A stretch of 64,000 nt of DNA from Slackia equolifaciens (lineage in GTDB: Bacteria > Actinomycetota > Coriobacteriia > Coriobacteriales > Eggerthellaceae). The stretch is taken from positions 62,001 through 126,000 of the forward strand of contig NZ_QIBX01000003.1 in assembly GCF_003725995.1 (NCBI RefSeq). Direction: 5' to 3'. The stretch's first letter is position 1. Each line of letters starts with the position of its first letter. A program made the translations under genes and the position numbers. Below are positions 9,235-18,073 of the stretch, one piece after another. The notes beneath the pieces are model-generated. The model was not told where the DNA came from. It did no database searches and saw nothing but the letters and a program-made list of their open reading frames with translations.

Positions 9235-10434
9235 ATGGCGTCGCATAACGAAACTTCTGATGAGATTATGCAGCGCGCCAAAGAGGAGGCCGAGAGGATT
9301 ATCCGCGAGGGCAACGGTTCGCCTGAAGCGGATGCCTGTGCGCGAGAAGTGCTTCGTGCGGCGTTGGAACGGCGGAATGCTCGGTTGGGATCGCAAGATG
9401 AGGGATTACGCTCTGTCGATGCGCCCTCTCGTTCTGAGGAATCGGGGCGCTTAACTGGTGGGGCGGGCGTGAACGCCGCAATCGAGGGCGACGAGGCTTC
9501 TGTGAATATGCAGGAGCTCGCTGATTCGGAGCCCTCTTATCCGCAGGAGAGAACCACGTTCAAAGACTTCATGCTATTCGTTGGCGACTGTATCAGAGAT
9601 GCCGCGACCACCATCTGGCCCTGCTTGTTCTCAATCATCACCGTGGTGCTCATCATGGCGACGTTCCTCCTGGAGAAATATCTAGAGGGGGGCGGCGCCT
9701 TCCCCGAAACCAATATGCTTGGTAGCGTTCCATCGGATGTGCTCTACGTCATGGGCGGATTCGATCCGGCGCTGTTCGTGCTCCCTGACGAATGGCCGCG
9801 CATCTTCCTTCCGTCGCTTTTGCATGCAGATGGGGCGCATATCGCGAACAACCTCATCTGTCTTATCCCGGCGCTCATGGCTGTCGAGATGGCATACGGC
9901 AAAATCGGATTTCTTCTCGTGGCGTTTGCGTCCATGGTCACGTCCACCGCGGTCTCGCTCGGCGTGGCGAACGTTACCGGCAACGTGAACATCATCTCTG
10001 TCGGCGCATCCGACCTGGCGTTTGGCATGATTGCGGCCGGTTTGGTGGCGATTGTCATCCATCCTAAGAAAGCGCAGTCGCTGGGCTATGTGCCTGAAGC
10101 GTTCTACCTTGCGGCGTTCTGGACGGTGATGTACTTCCTATTTGTGGGTGACGGTTCTCTTTTGAGCTGGATTGCTGACGTCGAAAGCAACGTGTCTATT
10201 ACCGCACACGTTGGCGGTGCGCTGGGAGGTGCAATTGCGGCGCTCATGGTTCCCAAGCGCGATTTGAAGACGCCGATTTGGTTGCGCATCGCGGCGGCCG
10301 TCGCGTGGATGGCGGCAATCGGCGCGTTCTTCGCATGGTATATGGGTGTTCAACCGGTACGTGACGAGATGCATCCGCCCATTATCACGCTGTTCGATTT
10401 GCTTGTAGGCCCCAATGTTTTCGCGGGGGCATGA
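9235..10434 (+). CDS. Rhomboid-like intramembrane protease with N-terminal cytosolic region (paralogue 1)
   Basis: A 399-residue protein with a charged soluble N-terminus of about 110 residues, then a membrane helix (IWPCLFSIITVVLIMATFLL) and a rhomboid core. Core features are LLHADGAHIANN (the HxxxN oxyanion region), GASDLAFG with the presumed catalytic serine, and ITAHVGGALGG with the partner histidine. Rhomboids cut membrane proteins within the bilayer. The usual GxSG is GASD here. The ATG at 9235 follows GGAGGAGG by 5 bases. A paralogue lies immediately downstream; substrates are unknown. Confidence 0.82.
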   Translation: MASHNETSDEIMQRAKEEAERIIREGNGSPEADACAREVLRAALERRNARLGSQDEGLRSVDAPSRSEESGRLTGGAGVNAAIEGDEASVNMQELADSEPSYPQERTTFKDFMLFVGDCIRDAATTIWPCLFSIITVVLIMATFLLEKYLEGGGAFPETNMLGSVPSDVLYVMGGFDPALFVLPDEWPRIFLPSLLHADGAHIANNLICLIPALMAVEMAYGKIGFLLVAFASMVTSTAVSLGVANVTGNVNIISVGASDLAFGMIAAGLVAIVIHPKKAQSLGYVPEAFYLAAFWTVMYFLFVGDGSLLSWIADVESNVSITAHVGGALGGAIAALMVPKRDLKTPIWLRIAAAVAWMAAIGAFFAWYMGVQPVRDEMHPPIITLFDLLVGPNVFAGA

Positions 10435-10539
10435 TGGAGCGCGAGCAAGCGGAACGCTCCTGCATCGGCATATTGGTGCAGATGCGGCCCCCACGTTCCA
10501 CATTGCCGCTTTTCAGCGTTATCGAAAGAGGACCCGTCG

Positions 10540-11823
10540 ATGAATTACGATATTTTCTTGGACTACGAATCATCGGAATCATTCTTTGAGCTTGCGCTTC
10601 AAGCCGCTGATTCAACCATGCGTAAAGGCCGTGGTGCGCAATGGGCATATGAAGAATCGCGTCTTATGCTGTTCTACACGATTGGTCTCATGGACAGAGC
10701 GGCTCAATCGTTTCGGGATTATGAAGATACGATTCCAGAATCGGAAAAGGTCATTCCTGGGACGAAGAGTCCATCGAATCTCGGTCTTGACCTCATGGAT
10801 AAAAGCATCAAGCTGAACCACCGCCCCGTGCGTGCTGCGGAGAAGGCCGAAGCATGGCTTCAAAAGAATAAGCCTAAGCCGTCGTGCTGGACGGTTTTCG
10901 ATGCGGCCGGCGATGTCTTGAAGGGATTCTTCAAGGCTCTTAGGGATTTCGCGTGTGAACCGTTGGGGCCGAAACATGAACCAGAGCTTACTAGCTTGCT
11001 CAAGTTTTTATGGCGCTTTTCGTTCTCAATTGCTACAGCCGTCATTCTTATTGGCATGTTCGCGCTCGAGGTGCATCTTGGCGGAGGTGCAGGCGCATCC
11101 GACCCCAGTTCTATTGCTGTTATGTACGAAATGGGCGCGTTTGCTCCGTTCTCCTTTTTGCTTCCTGAAGAATGGCCCCGGATGTTTTTATCATCGCTTC
11201 TGCATGCCGACATTGAGCATCTTGCGGTCAACCTGTTGCTGCTCTTTCCGACTTGCTGCTTCGTGGAATATGCGTACGGCAAGGTGGGATTCGTCTTAAC
11301 GACGGCGGTTTCCATCGTGACGTCTACCGTCGTTCAGCTTCTTGGGGTTATTATCACAAACGATTTCAGCTTTGCCAGCGGCGGCGCTTCGGATTTGGCG
11401 TTTGGCATGACCGGTGCGGCGTTGCTAATCGGAGTGGTTAACCCGCGCGCTCTTTCGAATACAGATGCTGAAGCCCTCTATGGCTTTCTTTGCGGCTATG
11501 CCTTCTTGGCTTTCCTTCTCGGCATCGGCGGGCCAATTGCCGTTTACTTCTTCTTCGGTGAAAGCACAAATAAAGGCATTCCGTCGCATGCAGGAGGATT
11601 GATCGGCGGTGTGCTAGCAGCGCTCATGATGCCTAATTTGAAGCTAGAGGAGCGTATTAAACAAGGATTTACCATTCCCGTTGCGGTTCGCGTGGTTGTT
11701 GCAGCACTGTGGCTTGTGGCCATGGCTGTGGTTTTCGCCTATTGGATTGAATTCGTTCAGCCCATCATCGTTGCCGACTTGGCGCAGAATCCGTTAGGAG
11801 TAACAAGCTGGTGGCTCACCTGA
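10540..11823 (+). CDS. Rhomboid-like intramembrane protease (paralogue 2)
   Basis: A 427-residue paralogue of the preceding protein. A different soluble N-terminus of about 150 residues (DIFLDYESSESFFELALQAA) is followed by a membrane helix and a rhomboid core. The core has SSLLHADIEHLAVN, GGASDLAFGMTGAAL with the presumed catalytic serine, and PSHAGGLIGGVLAAL with the histidine. It shares the GASD variant with its neighbour. The ATG at 10540 is preceded by GAAAGAGG. The 105-base gap between the two genes shows no strong terminator, so they may be co-transcribed. Confidence 0.82.
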   Translation: MNYDIFLDYESSESFFELALQAADSTMRKGRGAQWAYEESRLMLFYTIGLMDRAAQSFRDYEDTIPESEKVIPGTKSPSNLGLDLMDKSIKLNHRPVRAAEKAEAWLQKNKPKPSCWTVFDAAGDVLKGFFKALRDFACEPLGPKHEPELTSLLKFLWRFSFSIATAVILIGMFALEVHLGGGAGASDPSSIAVMYEMGAFAPFSFLLPEEWPRMFLSSLLHADIEHLAVNLLLLFPTCCFVEYAYGKVGFVLTTAVSIVTSTVVQLLGVIITNDFSFASGGASDLAFGMTGAALLIGVVNPRALSNTDAEALYGFLCGYAFLAFLLGIGGPIAVYFFFGESTNKGIPSHAGGLIGGVLAALMMPNLKLEERIKQGFTIPVAVRVVVAALWLVAMAVVFAYWIEFVQPIIVADLAQNPLGVTSWWLT

Positions 11824-11863
11824 GGGGCAACGGTATCATGACGTATTCCATGCAGCAATACGT

Positions 11864-11887
11864 GTGCATCCACGCATAAGGATGCAC
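11864..11887. terminator. Hairpin between convergent genes
   Basis: GTGCATCC at 11864-11871 pairs perfectly with GGATGCAC at 11880-11887 across an 8-base loop. It lies between the ends of the plus-strand rhomboid gene and the minus-strand AEC gene. No T-run follows on either strand, so a role as terminator is only suggested by position. Confidence 0.3.
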
Positions 11888-11928
11888 GAATGCGTAATCG
11901 ACGCCTTGCTTTCTACGAGGATTTGCGT

Positions 11929-12852
11929 TTATGCAATCACGCCCGTGGTAAGCAGGATAACCACGGCGGCTACTACGCCGATCACGATGGTGATGGCGTT
12001 GGCGAAGCCCGCCAGGCCTGCGTCGCCGCCAAGCCAGAGCGTGAACGTGGTAGAGATTGCCGTGGCAGGCGCCCAGAGCATGATGGACACCACGGCTTTC
12101 GTAGTGGCATCGAACGGCAAGAAAGCCCAAACGAGCGCCGTGAGTATGGCGCTGAATACCACGCGGATGGCGATATCCTGCGCCACGAGCTTCAGCTTCT
12201 GCGAATCCACCCTCAGACTGAGCATGAGGCCCAGCATGAGCATGGCGAGACATGCGTTGGCGCCTGCAATAGGTTCGGTGAAGGTCACGATGGGCTCAGG
12301 AATGCGGATGCCCGCAATGGCCAGCACCAAGAGCACCACGTAGCAATCGAACGCGGCAGAGCTGAATAGACGCTTGGCGAGGAACTTGACGGGATGCTCG
12401 ACGGGCTTCTCCGAGGCGATGAGGCCCGTCACGGCGTACGAGCCGCCCGTGCCCACGACGGAATTTCCTGCGTCAAACAGGCAGGCGGTCACTGCCATAG
12501 GTGCCGGGAATACGGTCTGGATGAACGGCAGCGCGAAGCATCCGATATTGAACGAATTGCCGCCCATCATCAGGAACACGCGTTCTTCGCGAGGCTTCTT
12601 GAGCGTGATGAGCGTGGTTACCAGATAGGGGACGGCCGCACAAGCGAACCCGATGGGCACCAAAATCAGAAGAGACGTATCGAACTCGGCGGCACCGAAG
12701 GCATGGATGACCGCACAGGGCAGCGTGAAGTTGAACACGATGGTCGAAACCGTCACACCGGGGCGACTGCCCAGCTTGCCGCTTCGTCCTGCGATATATC
12801 CGACAACGATGGTGACGACGAACGCCGCCACTTTGATAAGCGCGTCTTCCAT
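11929..12852 (-). CDS. AEC-family transporter (auxin efflux carrier type permease)
   Basis: A 307-residue integral membrane protein with about ten hydrophobic helices and the AEC-family start AAFVVTIVVGYIAGRSGKL. Internal regions include FNFTLPCAVIHAF and a C-terminal AITIVIGVVAAVVILLTTGV. Bacterial AEC members export or exchange organic acids such as malate or malonate; the substrate here cannot be read from sequence. I chose the start MEDALIKVAA at 12852, with GGAAGG just upstream on the minus strand. In-frame ATGs at 12867 and 12873 are alternatives. Confidence 0.82.
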   Translation of the reverse strand: MEDALIKVAAFVVTIVVGYIAGRSGKLGSRPGVTVSTIVFNFTLPCAVIHAFGAAEFDTSLLILVPIGFACAAVPYLVTTLITLKKPREERVFLMMGGNSFNIGCFALPFIQTVFPAPMAVTACLFDAGNSVVGTGGSYAVTGLIASEKPVEHPVKFLAKRLFSSAAFDCYVVLLVLAIAGIRIPEPIVTFTEPIAGANACLAMLMLGLMLSLRVDSQKLKLVAQDIAIRVVFSAILTALVWAFLPFDATTKAVVSIMLWAPATAISTTFTLWLGGDAGLAGFANAITIVIGVVAAVVILLTTGVIA

Positions 12853-13029
12853 GATTCCTTCCGCCATTGTCATAGGTTTTGCACGCAAGCCGCCCTGAAG
12901 AGCAGCCCGCCCATCTTCCTCCAATTGCACACTGTTTGAAAGAATCTCGGCGAATCGAGCGCAAAACGACACAAGTGCGGTAGAAGGCGGGCACGGTCGC
13001 TGTGCCCCTAGGCAGTTTATGACCCTGCA

Positions 13030-15459
13030 TTACTCGAGCACGGTGGCATCTTCACGTTTGATAAGCGGATCAGCCAGATCGGCCTTACCCATGAGCCAGA
13101 TGCGGTCGCCTGCAGAGATGCGCATGTTGTGTTGAGGCCGCAGCTTGAGCAGCCAGTTATGGCGCAGTGCCACCACGAGGCTGCCGTAGCGCTCTTTGAG
13201 CTGCGATGCGGCGATGGTCGTGCCGGCAAGGGGCGATGAAGCGTCAACGTCGATGGCGAAGCACGTCGCATCGGGAATGGCGGGCCTGCCGCCGAGATAC
13301 TCGTCGAGCGAAATGCCGTACGCCTGTTCCTCGTCCAGCGCTCCGTCAGCTACAAGGCTCTGCAGATAGGCATCAGCCTCGTCCTCAGTGCCCAGGAACG
13401 TCAACACATCGCCTTCCTGGATGCAAAGGGGATCCGATGGGTCGATGATGCGACGTGCGAGTTCGGACTTCGTCAGCCTGGCGAGGGTGGAGCATTCTAT
13501 GCGGCGGTCGCCTCGCTGGATCGCGATCAGGTCGAGGCCATAAGCGAGCCCGTACATGAAGTCGGCAGACTGCTCGCCATGCGGCAGCTGTTTTGCTACC
13601 GGGGTGCCGGCGAGGCTCTTCAGGGGCGAGAGGCCCAGCGGCGGAATGGCCTCGCGGCGATGAAGCATGCGGGTTGCCTCTATCTCCACCACATACAAGT
13701 TGCGTTTGACCCAGGTCTCGCGCTCTTCGTCGCTGAGCGCGCCGCGCCTCTCTGCGATGATGTTCTCGTTGAGGTTGCCGATGAAGCTTGTTTCGAGCCT
13801 GATGAACAGCGAATGGATGCGTTTGGACACCGCCATCGCACCGGTCACGACAAGGGCGATCAAATAGGGGATAGGCGACTGCCCGACGCCGGAGGCATTC
13901 ACGATGAAGAACACCATCCCGACGCAGATCACAGCTCCGACGATGGTGAGAGCGGTGAGGGGCACATGGTTTTTCTTGTCTTTCATCCATAGCACGTTGA
14001 ACTCGGTGGTGCGGTCGGCGTGGAATACGTTCGACATAAACAGGCCCGTGATAATCACGCAGATCACCATGACGGTCCAGTTGAGCGCCTCGTTAGGGAT
14101 GGCCGTGGCCAGAAGCGGCTCGATGACTTTCTTCAACACCTCGACCGACGCCGTGGCGGATAGCACCACGAGAACCACTTTCAGCGTCCAGCGTTTCGTG
14201 TGGTTCGCCCATAAGCTCGATGATCCTTCGCCGCCGCTCGATTCGTCAGATGACGAATCGATGCGTTCGAGAATTCTACCGGGAAGAATCTTGGCAAGGG
14301 CGCGGTAGAGCCTGTCGGAGTTCTTCACGTAAACGGGGGTCGTGAGCGTGGTGATCACGGAAACGGCCACGATGATGGGGTAGAGAAAATCGTCTGTGAC
14401 GCCGAGCGATGCTCCGAGCGCGGCGATGATGAACGAGAACTCACCGATCTGTGAGAGGCTCATGCCGCATTTGACCGACGTCTTGAGCGACTGTCCCGAA
14501 AGCATGGCGCCCAAGAACGTGAACACAGGCTTGCCGAGGAGCGTGACCAGCGTGATAGCGACGATGGCCGGAGCGTTCTGTATCACGGCATCGGGCGAGA
14601 GCAGCATGCCCACCGATACGAAGAACACGGCTCCGAAGAGGTCTTTCACCGATTTGAATAGGCTCTCGATGCGATGGGCCTGCACGGTGCCTGCGAGGAT
14701 TGACCCCGCGAGGAACGCGCCGAGGGCCGACGAGAAGCCGATGGCGTTTGCGAGCGCCACCATGCACAGGCACAGCGCGAGCGAGGCCACCAGCAGGATT
14801 TCGTCGGACACGATGTGGGCTACGCGCGAGAGTAGCGAGGGCACGAAGATGACGCTCAAGGCGAACCAGGCAACCAGATAGAGCGCCATCTGCCCCAGTT
14901 CGACCACCACGGCACCGCCATCGAGGCTGGCGCTCACCGCCATCGTGGACAGGACGACCATCATGAAGATGCCCATGATGTCTTCCACCACCAGAGAGCC
15001 GAACACGAGCTCGGTGAACTTCTTGCCTTTGAGGCCAAGGTCATCGAAGGCCTTGATGATAATCGTGGTGGATGAGATGGCCAACATGCCGCCCAAGAAG
15101 AGGCTTGAGAAGAATGACCATCCGAGTGCTGTTCCGCACAGCATGCCGGCGGCTATCATGAGCGCCATCTCGGTCACGGCGGTGATGACGGCCGCTTTGC
15201 CCACGTTGAGCAGTCGCACGATGCTGAACTCGAGGCCCAGGCCGAACATCAGGAAGATAACGCCGATTTCTGACCACGTAGAGATGCCTTCGGAGTCCGC
15301 CACGTTAGGAAACCAGTCTACGGCAGGGCCGATTAGAAAGCCCGCCACCACGTAGCCCAGAACGAGCGGCTGTTTGAGCTTACGGCAGATGATGGTGGCC
15401 GCGGCGGCCACGGTGAGAATCAGCGCGAGGTCGGTGATGAGCAGGGGAATATGATGCAT
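13030..15459 (-). CDS. Kef-type monovalent cation:proton antiporter with C-terminal TrkA-C domains
   Basis: An 809-residue CPA2-family antiporter. Residues 1-390 form the Na/H-exchanger membrane domain (CRKLKQPLVLGYVVAGFLIGP near the start; SLSQIGEFSFIIAALG). A second membrane segment cluster spans about 420-540. The C-terminal cytosolic part carries two TrkA-C-like regions (PLGLSPLKSLAGTP; SPLAGTTIAASQLKERYG) expected to bind ligands that gate transport. GAGGAG precedes the ATG at 15459. The extra central membrane region makes it longer than KefB or KefC. The transported ion, probably K+ or Na+, is inferred. Confidence 0.85.
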   Translation of the reverse strand: MHHIPLLITDLALILTVAAAATIICRKLKQPLVLGYVVAGFLIGPAVDWFPNVADSEGISTWSEIGVIFLMFGLGLEFSIVRLLNVGKAAVITAVTEMALMIAAGMLCGTALGWSFFSSLFLGGMLAISSTTIIIKAFDDLGLKGKKFTELVFGSLVVEDIMGIFMMVVLSTMAVSASLDGGAVVVELGQMALYLVAWFALSVIFVPSLLSRVAHIVSDEILLVASLALCLCMVALANAIGFSSALGAFLAGSILAGTVQAHRIESLFKSVKDLFGAVFFVSVGMLLSPDAVIQNAPAIVAITLVTLLGKPVFTFLGAMLSGQSLKTSVKCGMSLSQIGEFSFIIAALGASLGVTDDFLYPIIVAVSVITTLTTPVYVKNSDRLYRALAKILPGRILERIDSSSDESSGGEGSSSLWANHTKRWTLKVVLVVLSATASVEVLKKVIEPLLATAIPNEALNWTVMVICVIITGLFMSNVFHADRTTEFNVLWMKDKKNHVPLTALTIVGAVICVGMVFFIVNASGVGQSPIPYLIALVVTGAMAVSKRIHSLFIRLETSFIGNLNENIIAERRGALSDEERETWVKRNLYVVEIEATRMLHRREAIPPLGLSPLKSLAGTPVAKQLPHGEQSADFMYGLAYGLDLIAIQRGDRRIECSTLARLTKSELARRIIDPSDPLCIQEGDVLTFLGTEDEADAYLQSLVADGALDEEQAYGISLDEYLGGRPAIPDATCFAIDVDASSPLAGTTIAASQLKERYGSLVVALRHNWLLKLRPQHNMRISAGDRIWLMGKADLADPLIKREDATVLE

Positions 15460-15621
15460 AGGCGGGTCTCCTCGTCTTGCATGCGAACGTAAAGGGAACG
15501 TTATAGGTCGGATTTACCTCGATTGTAGCAGGCGCACCGCGCGATGCGCTCTTCATCGCCCACTTCGCGCATAAAGCAAACCCTAAGCGCGAAACCTCTC
15601 AATGCAGAGGTTCGTCGATGT

Positions 15622-16593
15622 CTAATTTCCCCAGAAGTCGCGCAGCAGCTCTTGTCGGCTTTTCACCCCTGTTTTCTGGAAGATGTTATGGGTGTGCGAC
15701 TTTACCGTGCCTATCGCAAGCTGCAAATCGCTCGCGATGTTCTGATAGTCTTTTCCTTCGATGATGCCTTCGAGCACCTCGCGCTCGCGTCGTGTGAGGG
15801 AATGGCGCTGACCGTACAAATTAAGAGCCGTCTCAACATAGCGCGCTTGTTCGGAATCGATGGACGTCGGCGGCTCGATGTGGCGCAGCCGAAGTATTTC
15901 CATGCAGCGTCGTATCACGAGGATGGCGAATACCAGCACCAGCACGTTCTCGGACACGTTTCGCTCGGAGAAGAACAGCGGCAGCATCGATTGCATGGCG
16001 CCGAAGGAGGGCTGCCATATCAAAATCATGAACGTGTTCTCGCAAACGATAAACGCGATGAGGACGGCCGAGGCGATGACGAGCCGCTTGTGCTTGCCGA
16101 TGCGCGCCGCCATGACGGGGGATACCGTTTTCTTTCTTTCCTGATAGACGAAATAGGCCAAGCACCAGACGAGAAACGCCTCGCGAACGCTGTAAAAGCA
16201 CCACTGCATGAACCTGCCTTCAGGCATCGCGTACACGATGAGCGCATCTGCCGCAAGAAAGATGAGAGGCGGCACCACTGCAAGGGCGACGTTTCGCTTG
16301 TCGGTGTATTCGAGGATGATAAGCCATATGAATTCAAGCACGCCCATGGCAAGGACGGCTTTTATCGCCGGGCTTTTCACGCCATAGTAAGCTTCGATGG
16401 TCATCAGCGACGTGTGATCTACATATTCGGTTTGAAAGATGAACGCAAGATCGATGAAATAGAGAAAAAGCGCCCCTGCGGCGAAAAGAAACAGCCGGTT
16501 ACGCGTGATCACATACGACGACACGGCGGCCGTTGACGCAGCGATGCATACGAGCATCACGACGATGGTGTAGGCATAAAACGCGACGTCCAA
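15622..16593 (-). CDS. Membrane-bound LuxR-family transcriptional regulator
   Basis: A protein of about 323 residues with seven or so hydrophobic segments, then a C-terminal LuxR/GerE helix-turn-helix (SLTRREREVLEGIIEGKDY, then IASDLQLAIGTVKSHTHNIF). This arrangement, with no receiver domain, is common in Eggerthellaceae and suggests a membrane sensor that binds DNA directly. I prefer the TTG at 16593 because GAAAGGA lies 8 bases upstream; a longer frame runs to an ATG at 16704. It is divergent from the carbamoyltransferase operon, which it might regulate, although this is only positional. Confidence 0.8.
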   Translation of the reverse strand: MDVAFYAYTIVVMLVCIAASTAAVSSYVITRNRLFLFAAGALFLYFIDLAFIFQTEYVDHTSLMTIEAYYGVKSPAIKAVLAMGVLEFIWLIILEYTDKRNVALAVVPPLIFLAADALIVYAMPEGRFMQWCFYSVREAFLVWCLAYFVYQERKKTVSPVMAARIGKHKRLVIASAVLIAFIVCENTFMILIWQPSFGAMQSMLPLFFSERNVSENVLVLVFAILVIRRCMEILRLRHIEPPTSIDSEQARYVETALNLYGQRHSLTRREREVLEGIIEGKDYQNIASDLQLAIGTVKSHTHNIFQKTGVKSRQELLRDFWGN

Positions 16594-16965
16594 GGAACCG
16601 ATCCTTTCCAACTTTCCAAGATGCGCAGGATTGCGTTGCGACGCTGTTCCGTCAGTTCGTGGTTTGTGAATGTCAATAATACTCTTCTGCATCGAATTTA
16701 CCACGATGGGATAAGGCGCAAACCATTCCTGCTGGGGTTCAGAGCGGTTTATTTTAGTTTAGATGGCCGTAAACGGATTGCCGGCAGAACGCCGAAACGC
16801 TTTCCTGGCCTCGTACGATGCTGAATGACCTCCCATAAACTTCTAAACGTGCAGAACTGAACTCCAATCTATCTTGTGAACCCGGGGGGCTGAAACCATA
16901 GTGCGAATCATAGGGCGGCGCGAACAGGTGCCGCAGGGTTTTTCAAGTCTTTCAAGGAGGAAGAC
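16594..16965. other. Divergent intergenic region between luxR-like gene and carbamoyltransferase operon
   Basis: About 370 bases without a supportable gene if the regulator starts at 16593. The stretch contains an AT-rich segment around 16745-16765 that could hold promoter elements, and AAGGAGG at 16953-16959, which is the ribosome-binding site for the downstream start at 16966. I saw no clear terminator, riboswitch or tRNA. Confidence 0.5.
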
Positions 16966-18006
16966 ATGGCTGTGAAGGATTACATCGATACCAACGACTT
17001 CACCAAGGAAGAGCTCCTCGACATGATCGAGCTCGCGCAGGCGATGAAGGCCATGAAGAAGGCCGGCCGCTACCCGCAGGTCCTCAAGAACAAGACCCTG
17101 GGCATGATCTTCCAGCAGGTGTCCACGCGCACGCGCATCTCCTTCGAGACGGCCATGACCGACCTGGGCGGCCACGCCCAGTTCTACGGCCCCGGCACCA
17201 TCCAGCTTGGCGGCCACGAGTCCATCGAGGACTCCGCGCGCGTCATGGGGCGCCTCGTCGACATCCTGATGGCCCGCGTCAACCGCCACGCCGACGTCGC
17301 CAACCTGGCCAAGTACAGCCCCTGCCCGGTCATCAACGGCATGTCCGAGTTCAACCACCCCACCCAGGAGCTTGGCGACCTGCTGACCATGATCGAAAAC
17401 CTGCCCGAGGGCAAGAAGATCGAGGACTGCAAGGTGGCCTTCATCGGCGACGCCACCCAGGTGTGCGTGTCGCTCATGTTCATCGCCTCCAAGATGGGCA
17501 TGGACTTCGTGCAGTTCGGCCCCAAGGGCCACCAGATCACCGACGGCGGCCTGCAGGTGGACACCGACGTCGACCTGCTCGCCATCGGCCTGAAGAACTG
17601 CGAGGAGTCCGGCGGCACCATCACCATCTCCGACGACATCGAGTGCATCAAGGGCGCCGACTTCATCTACACCGACGTGTGGTACGGCCTCTACGACGAC
17701 GAGGAGGGCGCCTCCAGCTACATGGACGTGTTCTACCCCAAGTACCAGGTCACCATGGACATGATGAACTACGCGTCCCCCGACTCCAAGTTCATGCACT
17801 GCCTGCCCGCCACCCGCGGCGAGGAGGTCGTCGACGTGGTCATGGACCATCCCACGCGCTCCCTGTGCTGGGACGAGGCCGAGAACCGCGAGCACTCCAT
17901 CCGCGCGATTCTCGCGTACCTCTGCCCGAAGACCGAGGAGGATGCCGCTGCCGCCGACGCCGCCGAGGCGCGCATGAACGCCGTTCTTGCTAAAATCGGC
18001 AAGTAA
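16966..18006 (+). CDS. ptcA: Putrescine-type carbamoyltransferase (PTC-like; easily mistaken for ornithine carbamoyltransferase)
   Basis: A 346-residue transcarbamylase. The carbamoyl-phosphate motif STRTR is at residues 53-57, HPTQ lies in the middle and HCLP at 278-281. Ornithine enzymes carry DVWxSMG for amino-acid binding; here residues 237-243 read DVWYGLY, as in putrescine carbamoyltransferases of agmatine deiminase operons. [24 protein letters not shown] and [11 protein letters not shown] also recall that group, from memory of the family. With carbamate kinase downstream it would phosphorolyse carbamoylputrescine to make ATP. No agmatine deiminase is present in the window. Third-position G/C is very high compared with the neighbours. 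Confidence 0.75.
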   Translation: MAVKDYIDTNDFTKEELLDMIELAQAMKAMKKAGRYPQVLKNKTLGMIFQQVSTRTRISFETAMTDLGGHAQFYGPGTIQLGGHESIEDSARVMGRLVDILMARVNRHADVANLAKYSPCPVINGMSEFNHPTQELGDLLTMIENLPEGKKIEDCKVAFIGDATQVCVSLMFIASKMGMDFVQFGPKGHQITDGGLQVDTDVDLLAIGLKNCEESGGTITISDDIECIKGADFIYTDVWYGLYDDEEGASSYMDVFYPKYQVTMDMMNYASPDSKFMHCLPATRGEEVVDVVMDHPTRSLCWDEAENREHSIRAILAYLCPKTEEDAAAADAAEARMNAVLAKIGK

Positions 18007-18073
18007 CGATCCCGCCGTTACGCACCGGGGCCGCCCTTGACGCGGCGGCCCCTCATGCTTGAAAGGTTCAACC

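Noticed and set aside
6376-9396. A 1006-codon open frame antisense to ppdK
   Set aside because: It mirrors the GC-rich codon pattern of ppdK, has His/Gly/Leu-rich low-information sequence and no recognisable domain; ppdK is certain.
16966-18006. Simple annotation as ornithine carbamoyltransferase argF
   Set aside because: The ornithine-binding SMG loop is missing and DVWYGLY is present, pointing to the putrescine-type enzyme.
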